Origin: Selaginella moellendorffii
Taxonomy: Eukaryota > Streptophyta > Lycopodiopsida > Selaginellales > Selaginellaceae
DNA length: 64,000 bases
Assembly (NCBI RefSeq): GCF_000143415.4
Contig: NW_003314309.1
Span: 757,571-821,570 of the forward strand
Reading direction: 5' to 3'
A program made the position numbers and the translations under genes. The notes under the pieces are model-generated. The model did no database searches. It was not told the origin of the DNA and worked only from the letters and a program-made list of their open reading frames with translations. Numbering within the stretch: position 1 is the first letter of the stretch; each line of letters starts with the position of its first letter. Of the stretch, positions 20,501 through 30,549 are shown piece by piece.

Positions 20501-21661
20501 ATGGCAGAAGAAGAAGATGACTTGATCTCAGGTCTCCCAGGTGAGCTAGTTCTTGTTCACGTTTTTTCTAGGCTGCCTTGGTACACTCGTCCAGTCTGCA
20601 GATCTGTTTCCAAACGATGGAAACAGATGATGGATACCAGGAATCATCTTGTCGATATTGCAACTCGCAGGTTTCAGCTTCCACTGCTCCAAGGTGTCGC
20701 TTTGGTGTGTTCTTCAGCTCCATATAAGCCTCCAAGATCACACTCGTCTCACCATGAAAAGTACCCTGAAAAGATCTTCCTCATTCAGGACAAGGAAACC
20801 TTGCAGTGGCGAAGGCTTCCACCCGTATCTGGCTTTCAAAGCTATCAAGTTGGACAAGTCCGTGTGTACAAAGCAAGGCTTGTTGCAGGATGTGGAGCGG
20901 TCTATGCTTGGACAGTTGCCCCCACTCAAAGCTTTGGGGCTCCAGAAGGTAGCTTCATATTCAAACTGGACATTGGTCGGGGAGATTGGATCTGGAAGAG
21001 AGTCCCAGCTTCTCAAGTTAGTCGCTGGTCCGAGCCAGTGTTTTTCAATGGTAAGATCTACTCGCTACTACCAGGCTGCCAACCACGGCGGAGGATATGT
21101 TCTTGTTTCGAAGTCATGGAGTATGATCCCGAAACAGGCTCCTGCCATATGTCCAACAAATGGCCCTCCAAGAACGTTGGTGTGATCCTGAGCTCTTCTT
21201 CGCCACAGCAACAGCTCTATGGCGTAGTCCGCACGTTGACCAACGGTCAACAGCTAATGGTCAACGAGGGCGGGTCGTGGCAGCTACATCGGGAGTTGCC
21301 TGCCCTGCCGGACGACCGGGTGTTCAAATTTAAGCTGGTCAATGGCGATTGCTTCGAGCCTGCCGTGGAGGGCGGGGTCAACGTACTTGCCATCTTGCTC
21401 AGCCACCGGGATGCAGTGGTCTATTGGTTCAACACAGAAGTCAACGGGGCAAACTGGGTAGCAATCGAGCATCAGAGCCAACCTGGAAATGTGACACAAT
21501 GTGTGGCTGTTCAAGGATCTTTATATGCAATTTCAAGGAATTTTCCAAGGCTTCATTATAAATTGTGGAAGGGGACCATCAATGTGGCAGAGAGGCTTCT
21601 TATTTGGGAGCAAAGGCAAAGGCTCCAAGTTTCATTGTCTTGCTTCACCTTGATGGCATGA
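20501..21661 (+). CDS. F-box protein with kelch/galactose-oxidase-like C-terminus
   Basis: 386 residues from Met at 20,501 (MAEEEDDLISGLPGELV); the frame is open to an earlier Met at 20,408, but the extra 31 residues look like leader translation. The F-box is LPGELVLVHVFSRLPWYTRP with VCRSVSKRWKQMM. The rest is rich in beta-propeller-like phrases (FFNGKIYSLLPGC, MEYDPETGSCHMSN, QLYGVVRTLTNGQQLMVNEGG, QGSLYAISRN) of the plant F-box/kelch type. Expected role: substrate adaptor in an SCF ubiquitin ligase; the target is unknown. It is intronless and lies 187 bases downstream of the PPR stop. Confidence 0.85.
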   Translation: MAEEEDDLISGLPGELVLVHVFSRLPWYTRPVCRSVSKRWKQMMDTRNHLVDIATRRFQLPLLQGVALVCSSAPYKPPRSHSSHHEKYPEKIFLIQDKETLQWRRLPPVSGFQSYQVGQVRVYKARLVAGCGAVYAWTVAPTQSFGAPEGSFIFKLDIGRGDWIWKRVPASQVSRWSEPVFFNGKIYSLLPGCQPRRRICSCFEVMEYDPETGSCHMSNKWPSKNVGVILSSSSPQQQLYGVVRTLTNGQQLMVNEGGSWQLHRELPALPDDRVFKFKLVNGDCFEPAVEGGVNVLAILLSHRDAVVYWFNTEVNGANWVAIEHQSQPGNVTQCVAVQGSLYAISRNFPRLHYKLWKGTINVAERLLIWEQRQRLQVSLSCFTLMA

Positions 21662-21734
21662 AATAGCTTCCAGTATATCCATCTTTTAGAAGATTTTAGA
21701 ATCAAATAATATAATAATTTGTTGTAGTAATGCT

Positions 21735-22212
21735 TAGTTTGGATAATTATTCCTACTTATCAATCCAATTGATCAAATAAAGTTTATAATTATAAGCATG
21801 TTTGTAATTTATAGATGCAAGATTAATCTTATTGCATATCAACCCTTAGATGGTAGAATAAAATAGAATATATTAAAAAGTGTTTAATTTTTTGGTTTGC
21901 TTAAGCAAACCTATAGGGGGACTGGGATGGTATTGAATATACCTAGAATATATTTGGATATTCTAGGATATTCTACCATCTAACGGTTGTTATTCATTTA
22001 GATTAATTTTGTATTTATAATTTATAAACATGTTTATAATTTATAAACTTTCTTAAACCTTTTCTAGTATATTCTTTTTAATTCTACCATCTAATGGTTG
22101 ATATGCAATAAAATTAATCTTGTATATATGAATTACAAACATGCTTATAATTATAAACTTTATTTGATCAATTGGATTAATAAGTAATAATAACACTAGT
22201 ATTAAGCAAACC
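21735..22212. mobile_element. MITE-like inverted repeat, element A
   Basis: The left arm 21,735-21,868 (CAATCCAATTGATCAAATAA ... CCTTAGATGGTAGAATA) is the approximate reverse complement of 22,070-22,212. It has AT-rich arms, no coding capacity, and a spacer that contains one arm of element B. Arm A also resembles the reverse complement of arm B at lower identity, so both elements belong to one family. Confidence 0.7.
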
Positions 22213-22408
22213 AAGCGTTGCTACATGCAACGCGTAGCAATTTATTGTTTATTTTATAAATTATAAACATGTTTATAAATTATAAATATAAAATTAATTT
22301 AAATGAATAAAAACCATTAAATGGTAAAATATCCTAAAATATTCAAGTATATTTTAGATATATTCATTCATCTCAGTCCCCCCTTAAGCAAACCAAAAAT
22401 ATTGTGTT
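21890..22408. mobile_element. MITE-like inverted repeat, element B, interleaved with A
   Basis: The left end TTGGTTTGCTTAAG...GGGGGACTG (21,893-21,930) is mirrored by CAGTCCCCCCTTAAGCAAACCAA ending near 22,402. Internal arms carrying TTTATAAACATGTTTATAA and AATGAATAA match in inverse orientation. The arms are interleaved with those of element A (order A, B, A', B'). Confidence 0.7.
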
Positions 22409-22498
22409 TGTTAGAATGTTCATTTATCTTTAGAGAATATTCTATTAGTTTCGATCATTTAAACCCTTACGCGTTTAAACCCTTTAGGGCTTTTTGGG

Positions 22499-23546
22499 AT
22501 GGGCATTCACAAGCTCTATGGCGTCAAGATCGCGACGGCCTACTCCTGCCCTGCTCGGCCGACACCTCGATCGGATCACGGCAGCGGCGGCGGCAGCTCG
22601 TATGTGTTCTTAATCTCTTCCCGATTGCGATCTCCTCGAAATCTGGCGCTTCCCGTCTTGCATTTTCACGGTTTGTCGTGATTCGCTAGCAGACTGCTGG
22701 GATCCGGTGATTTGGAGGCGACGCAGCAGCAGGAGGAGTGGTGCTTGAGGTCTCTATGGGAGCGCCGGCCAAATTTCTTGCGAGCGTTCCATTCTTCACA
22801 CAGAGGTATTATAAACTAAGTTTTGGATCATAGCTTGAGAGAAAAACTCCCAGCAGGTGATAGAAACCTCGTGGAAACTGTTATAAACGTTGCTACTTCG
22901 TTGCCGTTTGTTTTGATTGGGATCCAAATGCCAAGGTATGAGCAGCATTGTAATTCTTCCTTCCAGATTGTTCTTTTCTTCTTCCCCTTTACAGGCAAAA
23001 GCCGCTCACTAGACTATATGCTGATTCTTTGATCGGTGTCGGCCTCGCGTCAACTTTGTTTCACGCATCGCGTGGAGAGGCTCGAAAGTATTTTCGATGG
23101 GGAGACTATACCATGATCGCTACTTCAACTCTGGTACCAACAATCTTACAATGTTTTCGATCTCTTTAAAACGTTTTCCTATAGTGCCTGTCAAGAGCTC
23201 TACAAACGGACAGCTCCAAAGCTTTGTACTGCGCTTCAGCGATGCTACTTCCCTTTCAGCCGTTCGTCGTCGCGGCCTGTCACACCGGACTTATGGAGGT
23301 GTGTGGACGGACTTAGTTTTCCCTCATGGTTTTGTTTTGCTTTGTTTCCAGGCTGCTTTTGTTCGCCGAGCTCTCAAACAGCCTAGCCTACAGAAAGCTT
23401 ACACCTTACACACCATTTCCACGGTTGTGGGAGGAACGTTATTTATTGCCGACGATATGTATCCAGACACGCCCTTTTTGCATGCTGCTTGGCACATTGC
23501 CGCGGCAGTGGGCGTGACAACATGCAACAAGCTCCTGAATTCTTAA
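22499..23546 (+). CDS. CREST-superfamily membrane protein (alkaline-ceramidase-like putative hydrolase)
   Basis: Six exons fit: 22499-22599, 22690-22805, 22857-22935, 22995-23133, 23185-23298, 23352-23546. Introns are 50-90 nt, the frame is preserved, and the product is 247 residues. The N-terminal 60 residues are low-complexity and uncertain; from RNLVETVINVATSLPFVLIG the protein is strongly hydrophobic. Diagnostic CREST residues are a Ser..His pair in STLFHASRG, an Asp in WGDYTMIATS, and an HxxxH in FLHAAWHIAAA, placed on successive membrane segments. CREST members (alkaline ceramidase, PAQR, Per1, TMEM8) are thought to be metal-dependent hydrolases in ER/Golgi membranes; a lipid amidase activity is a guess. 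It converges on the lipoxygenase gene with 116 bases between stops. Confidence 0.75.
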
Positions 23547-23662
23547 GTATTTTATTGGTAAGCTTGCTGGTCTTATTTGAGATAGAGTATACGAAGAGTA
23601 ATCGCATCGCGAAGCAAGGACTCTACACAGTTGTGAAGGCAGCATCAATATCTCCTGGAACT

Positions 23663-26600
23663 TCAAATGGAGGTACTGTTTGGTATCCCTCTACCTGTTA
23701 ATCCCGGGCCGGAGCTTGGAAACAGGAGGGTGTATGGAATTTGCACTGGTCCTGTCCGGTTCTTGAGTTTCGTGTCCTTGTTCCTTGTCTGGATGAGTTC
23801 TTCTACTGCCTTGAGTTTCTCAGAAAACTTGGTGAATGCACTCTGAGCTGCTTGGTTGTTGGTCCAGTTCTGGATTATTCTTTGTCCCAGGTACTCCTCG
23901 TCTGCTGAATGAGTTGCCAGAATTTCTATCGTTGTCATAACTGACGTTGCTTCTGCCTTTGTGGACACTGCAGATAAGAAGAAGTTTTCCGGATCCTTAA
24001 GAAGCTGCTTGTGTTCCTCAGAGCCTTCTCGTGGGATTTCCCTGTGCGTGGCTGTTGGGTGATTGGGCATGTAACCAGCGTAGGCGTACTGTCCAAAGTT
24101 TACGGCAGCATGGTGTGCAGATGCCAACCAGATCACAGTTGTGAGCACGCTTACCAGGTTCGGCTTGCTATTCATTTCCACCCACCATGTCTCGTCTTTC
24201 TTGTCACCGTGACCAACGTTAACAATTTCCGTCCACCATGCCTGTAGTTCCTTGTCACTCTCTATGTCTGCGTCATCTTCGTAGCAGCTATCTACATATT
24301 CCTGTGTCCACCTCTCAATTGCATCCCAAATCTCCAAACCGTCTGCTGCATATGGATAGTCGTTGATAGCCAGTTTGAGGCCATGCTTTGAGTTTGCATC
24401 TGGAGTTGCCATTCCCCTGGAAAATGTTCGAACTTTTAGATTGTTTTACATCCCTTGCGATGCCTACCTTTTCAGTAAATCTGCAGGAAGTCCTTGGTCG
24501 TCGAACCTCCATGTCCTATAGACAACGGAGCTCAACTCCATTGAGTACCTCCTTGTTGAGAAGCATTTCTCTATTATACCATCAGCATTTATCAGTGACT
24601 GCCTGGCTCGAGCGTTGATTGACATTGTGTTCTTGAAGTGTGGAACCAGGAACGGATTCAAGGGATGAAGCGCACTCAGGTTTCGATGTGTCGCAATGAT
24701 AAAAGGTTCCAGGCAGGCATGAGTTCTTAAACTGCAGAGGAAAAACATGTCAGGTATGAGAGACGGCATTGTTGACAGCTTACAAGTGACTTATGAGCTG
24801 GTGATATCCTGAATCATTTGTAGTTACGTGTGCTTTTGCGAGATGCCATAACCAATCCTCTGTTCCTGGTGCAGGTGGAAGAAACACCCTTTTGTTTTCT
24901 GACTTGGAGGAAGAATCCGGTGGCAAGCTCAACTCGATGGCAATAGGCTTTAGAGTTCCATCCGCTTTGAGGTACAGTAGAGTTCTGGATGCGTAAGCGT
25001 GGATTTCCTTGATGCTGTTGATTTTGGTCAAGTAAGGCAAGTATGCATCATGGTAGTCTAAGATGAATAGCTTCTTGTTCTCAAGTGCCTGCTCATATGA
25101 GTCAGTAAAAATCGTCACCAAGTTCCATTTTTCTTACTTGCTGGACTGTGTTTCCTTCAAGCTGAGAGACAATATGTTCTTCTGTAATGGCTGACTTTTG
25201 TGTTCCGTATACTGCTGGGTCCAGCGTGCTTTCTGGTGGAAAAACCTGCATACAGCGGGTCATTTTTCTTACCAGCATTTTGAAACTAGATTACCTCTAG
25301 TAGCTGAATCGCCATGGGGTTTAGTCCGCTGATCATCTGCCTTGCGAATTCGGCGTCGGACATCCATCCTTTCTCGTTGGCTGTAGAAATCAGTTTTCGC
25401 ATCAGAAAAATCGCAGAGGTGAACTTACTAATTACCTTTGATAACCGTAGGTATTGGATACATCAGCAAGCTTCCACTGTCTCCAGTCGACAGGCTTTGG
25501 ACAACCTCAGCTGGATCAAGAATGTCGTCGTCTCGTTTGCACTTGCTCATATCAACTCCTTCCACGTACAGATTTTGCACTTCACCAAAGCTATCAAACG
25601 TTTCATCTGCTGTGAATGTGCTTTCCAGGTTTGGGATCAGGCTCTGTGCCGCGGCTTTTATGGCGGCCGTTAGGAAGTTGGACTCCTTAGTTGTGCCAAA
25701 TCGTTCATCACTCGGTATGTAGTAATTCCCTGCTGCCTGGCTCTCGGTAGCTTTATCTGGAAAGCAGTGCTTAGCACAGCTATTAATATTACTAGTGTAA
25801 AGCACTCACCTGTTTCCTCTGGATCTCGTCCAGTTCGACACCGTCGTGGATACGGAAATTCTGCAGAACCCCCGAGTGTAGGCCGCTGGAGGGACTTGTC
25901 AGTATCCGGTTTCCCAAGATCATTGTAAGTGGCGTAGTCATATATTCGTTCCCAGACTTTTCTTTCACCTGTTCCATTGCCTCTCAGGTTCAAAAGCTCC
26001 TGATTCCGAGCGTCAACAAGGCCGGCCGGTGTGTCCTTGGGAAGAGTCAGCTACGCGCACAAATGAAGATGGAACATTAGTACCCTGTGACGGCGGACGA
26101 AAGAATGAAACTTACGTGGTTACTGAAGAAGATGCGGTCGTTTGGATACCGGGACACATTGTACACCCAGGAATTGCAGGGGAATTCTATAACTTGTTGC
26201 TGAGGCAGCTCGAGTGTTAGAGATTTGAGGTAGAACTCGTTCGGGTGCTTGTTTCTGATGGTGAAGGCACCGGGAACTCCAAAGTCGTCGCCGATCTCGA
26301 ACTTAACATTCAACTCGACATCTTCAGTTGCCCGCAATCCTCCAGACACCAGCCAGCCGCCAGCAGCAGCTCGTTTGGACAGTGTTAATTTCTTGGTTCC
26401 TGAATGAAGGCACGCTTGAATTGTGCTTGCTGAGCAGATGAGACACTACAGACCTGGATTGATCTCGGTGCTGATGAGCTGCAGCGAGATGTTCTGGCCG
26501 AACAAGTCTGAAGCGACATCCACCAGGTGAGCTCCTATGTCCGTTAAGCTGAGGAAGTTCTTCCTGTGTACAACGAGCGTGCCATCGAAACTTACTGTTT

Positions 26601-26700
26601 TTACCGTCGCCATTGCAGATGATCCCTCGAGAGCTTGCACGAGGTCGCTTTTAAAGTTCTTACGGAGGCGGCAGAGAAGTCTCAATGAAAGTCTCAACAC
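23663..26700 (-). CDS. LOX: Plant lipoxygenase (linoleate 9S/13S-lipoxygenase type)
   Basis: Nine exons: 26454-26700, 26116-26399, 25810-26050, 25436-25756, 25295-25380, 25138-25245, 24784-25088, 24468-24731, 23663-24416; 869 residues. An N-terminal PLAT/LH2 barrel ([36 protein letters not shown]) precedes the catalytic domain ([36 protein letters not shown]). Iron ligands are intact: both His of GYHQLISH, His and Asn of HAAVNFGQY, and the terminal Ile of GIPNSTSI. It dioxygenates polyunsaturated fatty acids to hydroperoxides for oxylipins. The N-terminus is basic and short ([16 protein letters not shown]); a second Met at 26,613 (MATVKTV) is an alternative start, so plastid targeting is undecided, and I could not fix 9- versus 13-specificity. 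It is divergent from the acyltransferase gene. Confidence 0.96.
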
Positions 26701-27020
26701 GGTAAAGCAATAGGACTCTTTCTGCGGTCCTTTAACTCAGTTTAGCGCTATGGACCACAAGAAATCACTCGTTTTGCCATGGTTGTTACATGTTTGTTGT
26801 ATCTTCCGTAAGGACTTTCATCACTGGCGACTAGCAGAGAGCGGCACGTCGGTTCCACCTCCCAATCCGAGAGGTAAGTCTATATACGCACTCTGAAAAA
26901 CGCTGATTTTCTATTTTCTTGAGCAGCACACGAAGCACAATCCCTCGCCGGGTTTCAAAGTTGGTGTTTCGTGGAAATTCAGCCAGAGATATCCTTCAAA
27001 TCTTCAATGCTAGGAGGAAA

Positions 27021-28658
27021 ATGGAGAAAGTGGACCTGACTCTCGGAGAGGGACGGACGATCAGGAAGTGTTTGTGGCTCTCATACAAGATGAGAAAGCG
27101 CGGAGGGGGAGTTAAATTCCTTGGTCAGCAAATGCCAGTCTTGGACGCGGAAATGCCGTTCAATCCATTCGTCAACCGGCACGTCTCCATCAGTAGCAAC
27201 TACGAGCTCACAAAGACGCTACTTTTGCTGCCACTCTTCGTCTTCCGGGTCTCCGTCTTTATCCTGCTGCTCGTCGTCGGCCTTGCCCTCACCAAGCTAG
27301 CTCTCCTCGGTGCTCGGGAAGTTCTCAATGCTCCACTGCCATTTTGGAGGCGCAAGCTTCTGTGGCCAGTCCGGTACCTTGCAAGATGCCTCCTCTTCTT
27401 CTGCGGTTACCACTGGATCGGCGTCAAAGGCAAGCCGGGCAGGAAAAGAGACGCTCCAGTTCTCGTCTGCAACCACGTAACTTTCGTGGATCCAGTCTAC
27501 ATCTTCTACAAGCACTTGCCGGTGATCGTCACGGCGGAGGAGAACCTCAACTATCCTTTCATGGGGACGATCATCAGTGCCATGCAGCCGATCACCATCC
27601 GGAGAGAGTCCCAGGAATCCAGAAACAAGGCCGGGGTTGAGATACGCAAGCGGGCAAAGTCTCCGGAGTGGAAGAACTCGCTTATGATCTTTCCGGAAGG
27701 GACGACCACCAACGGGAAAGCTATGGTGTCCTTCAAGAGTGGAGCGTTCTCTTCGAGCTCGCCCGTCCAGCCGATGGTGGTGAGATATCCCCACGTCCAC
27801 TTGGACCCGTCCTGGGTGGCGGACGGGCCCTCGGCCTACGCGCTGCTCTTCCGGCTCATGACGCAGTTCCACAACTACATGGAGATCGAGTACCTCCCGG
27901 TGATGCGTCCCAGCAAGCAGGAGAACCCACGCAGCTTTGCCGAGCGCGTCCGGGCGGAGATGGCGCGAGCTCTCAACGTGGTGGTGACGGAGCACACCTT
28001 CGACGACGTGAGCATGGTGGACGCAGCTCGGGGTGCCTCCTCCAAGCTCGATCTTCTCGAGTTTGGGAGGTTCGAGAGGCTCTACAGGGTCACGCCCAAG
28101 GAGGCCAAGCGTTTCTTCCGGAAGTTCCGGGCCCTGGACGTCCAGAGGAACGGTGTGGCGAGCGAGGAAGATCTGGCGGACTATCTGGATCTCCCGAGCT
28201 GCGAGGCAGTGAGCAAAGTCTACGAGCTCTTCGACTCCAAAGGCTGTGGCTACTTCAGCTTTCGCCAGTACGCGGCGGGGCTGCTGTTCATCTCGAGGCA
28301 CGAGAGGTTCAGGGAGGCAGCCGAGGCGGTGTTTGAGAGGCTGGACAGGGACGGAGATGGTTTGCTGAGCTCGAGCGATTTCTCTGCCGGACTGAGCGAA
28401 CTGGTCCCGGGAACCAGCCGGGAACACGCGAAGGCGCTGTGGGATAGAATCAACGCCAAGCAAGGGAGATTCGTCCACCGGATCGAGTTGCTTACGTTTC
28501 TGGACAGGAATCCAGAGTACGTAGCAGTGTTTTTGTTTGGAGCTCCGAGGTTGCTGTCGAATGTGAAGGCCGAGACAACCATCCTGGAACCGAGCTCGAC
28601 TGACCAAAAGAACTTTACTGGATTTACTACGGATGCTTCTCCAGGGCCATCAGTTTGA
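27021..28658 (+). CDS. LPEAT2: Lysophospholipid acyltransferase with EF hands (LPEAT2/LPCAT1-like)
   Basis: 545 residues in one exon from Met at 27,021; the frame is open upstream to 26,919 but without an ATG. A probable leader intron ends at 26,926 (acceptor TTGAGCAG). Membrane segments LLLLPLFVFRVSVFILLLVV and WPVRYLARCLLFFCGYHW precede the PlsC domain with motif I NHVTFVDP (about residue 151) and motif III FPEGTTTNGK (about 224). The C-terminal half has EF-hand-like segments, the best being DRDGDGLLSSSDF (about 442). This is the architecture of plant LPEAT2 and animal LPCAT1/2, which re-acylate lysophosphatidyl-ethanolamine/-choline at the ER, possibly under calcium control. It is divergent from the lipoxygenase and converges on the LEA2 gene. 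Confidence 0.93.
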   Translation: MEKVDLTLGEGRTIRKCLWLSYKMRKRGGGVKFLGQQMPVLDAEMPFNPFVNRHVSISSNYELTKTLLLLPLFVFRVSVFILLLVVGLALTKLALLGAREVLNAPLPFWRRKLLWPVRYLARCLLFFCGYHWIGVKGKPGRKRDAPVLVCNHVTFVDPVYIFYKHLPVIVTAEENLNYPFMGTIISAMQPITIRRESQESRNKAGVEIRKRAKSPEWKNSLMIFPEGTTTNGKAMVSFKSGAFSSSSPVQPMVVRYPHVHLDPSWVADGPSAYALLFRLMTQFHNYMEIEYLPVMRPSKQENPRSFAERVRAEMARALNVVVTEHTFDDVSMVDAARGASSKLDLLEFGRFERLYRVTPKEAKRFFRKFRALDVQRNGVASEEDLADYLDLPSCEAVSKVYELFDSKGCGYFSFRQYAAGLLFISRHERFREAAEAVFERLDRDGDGLLSSSDFSAGLSELVPGTSREHAKALWDRINAKQGRFVHRIELLTFLDRNPEYVAVFLFGAPRLLSNVKAETTILEPSSTDQKNFTGFTTDASPGPSV

Positions 28659-28889
28659 AGAACTTGGTTATCAGAGAAGAAACTCTGAGAGCTGGGATTA
28701 GAAAATCGTGTCATCACTGGCCCCAAAGATCTATGCTCTATCCAAAGGATGAAAGAAGAAACCATCAGTGCTTTGCCTCTATCAAAGAATGATCTCTGAC
28801 CGCTGAGTTTGTAAGAAGCAAAATCCATCACTATGCCCGAGACCCTAGCCGCCACAGTAAATATCCTAGACCTAAACGAATATCCTTAT

Positions 28890-29095
28890 TATAAGAGAAT
28901 ATCCTTTCCTTTATCCCACTAACACGCATTGAGATAAAGGGCAGGATATTCTCTTAGAATAACGATAAACGAATATTCAAGTACATTTATTTCTATTCAT
29001 GAAAAAGTTACAAGCCAAGAGAATATCCTTTTCTTTATCCCACTAACACGCATTTTGCTAGCAACTTACATTTATTTCTATTCATTCGAAAAACT
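28890..29095. repeat. Short direct and inverted repeats downstream of LPEAT2-like gene
   Basis: GAGAATATCC(T)TTTCTTTATCCCACTAACACGCATT-type sequence occurs near 28,896 and again near 29,018. An inverted piece (GATAAAGGGCAGGATATTCTC) lies between them, and ACATTTATTTCTATTCAT occurs twice. This looks like a decayed fold-back or MITE remnant with a local duplication. Confidence 0.65.
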
Positions 29096-29134
29096 ATTAT
29101 CATTGATAAAAAAGTTTAGAACAAACCCACATTT

Positions 29135-30397
29135 CTATGGATACACATAATAGGAGCTGTAAGAATTCGAGGGGGTGTAAGGGGTGTAATAGGGGTACCA
29201 CGGATCGAAAATCTCGGCATAGTAATTGAGGCTGGGATCGTAGTAATCGGCAGGCATCGAAAGCATGGGATCGTCACCCACCTCTGGCAGTATAGCAAAG
29301 CAACGTAAGAGGAGTGAGATTCGGAGAAGAATGGAAAGCGATGGAAACATACCCGAGTAATCTCTAGGCCAAGATGGCAAACGATAGTGCTTGAGGTGTT
29401 CTCGCGGCCGCCACTTTGCATCCAGGCACTTGCATTTGAATCCCTCGTAGTAGGCGACGTAGTTGTGGACTAGACACCGGCATCGCCACGAGAATGGCAG
29501 CGGCCTCAGGCCCTTGAGCAGCGAAATCTCGGAATGGAAGATGATCTCGGCTACCATCTGCCAAGTGAACAAGAGAAGGGCTTAGAAAACGCGAGGGAGA
29601 AAAGCCCAGCAGGACGAAACCTGGGTGGCGGTTTCGTTGCGCTGCTCTTGAGCGATGAGATCCTGCTTGAGCCTGTATCCAAGGGTGAGAGGAACCGGCA
29701 AGGCGATCGCAAACGCACGGAAGAGAGGCCGGATGACACTGTCTCGCGGATGGCTGATGTTGTCAATGCGATCGACGGCGAGAGCCAAGCCGTGGTAGAA
29801 GGTGGTGAGCTCGATGGAGCTATGGTGGATGTCGAGGTGCTGGTTTGGATTGGTGACGATCATCTGGACCTCACAGATGTAGTTTAGCTTGAAAGCGTAG
29901 TAGTTCCCTTTACCTTCCTCTTGCTGGCGCCGGATCACCTCGGGCTTCACCTCGGAGAGCCGCGAGATTCCCATGGAGACGGACTTGACATGGACGATCG
30001 GGAGCACTGGGCGCTCATGGAGATGGACTCCCAGGAGGACGAGGCAGAGAACAAGGCTAGCTGCGAGAAGGCTCCCTCCAACGATGGCTACCGCGTAGAA
30101 CAATCTGGTGCGCGTGGTTGATGAGAATTTCTTGAATCTGCGAAACTCCATGAGGTTGAAGACGAGGAGGACCGGAAGATCGGGGCGGTCGCTGAGGCCC
30201 AGCCCATGGTAAGGATCATAGTAGTCGTCTTCGTCCCACAGATCTTGATCCGGGACGCCAGCATCGGCGCCGGCACTGCTGCTCGGTCCTAGATCTTGCC
30301 CCCGACTGGCGGCATCGGATCCGCCTACCTGTAAATTCTGCTCGATGTCGAACGCTACTGCTCTCTTGGCGCCGATCGTCGGCGCTTGATCGTCCAT
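29135..30397 (-). CDS. LEA2/NHL-type single-pass membrane protein
   Basis: Three exons, 29621-30397, 29353-29557 and 29135-29283, give 376 residues from Met at 30,397 (MDDQAPTIGAKRAV); a Met at 30,460 would add 21 residues. The cytosolic N-terminal part is acidic and Tyr/Asp-rich (LWDEDDYYDPYHGLG). One transmembrane segment (FYAVAIVGGSLLAASLVLCL) is followed by a LEA2-like beta-sandwich (LNYICEVQMIVTNPNQHLDI, STIELTTFYHG-type strand). The end is Tyr/Pro-rich (YAEIFDPWYPYYTPYTP). The family (NDR1/HIN1-like) sits at the plasma membrane or plasmodesmata and is linked to stress and defence. Similarity is structural rather than close, so the exact subfamily is open. Its 5' end is about 150 bases from the LCR-like stop codon. 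Confidence 0.75.
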
Positions 30398-30549
30398 CAC
30401 TCCATCTCCCACTCGGCGCTTCCATGATCGAGCTCCCGAGAGACCTAACCCTTCGACCAAGAACCCTAAATCCCCAATCTAACGGCATGAATTCAAAGAG
30501 CTCCCGCCAATTCCGACGGCCTAGATAAGTTTCCATTCTCTAAAGCTAC

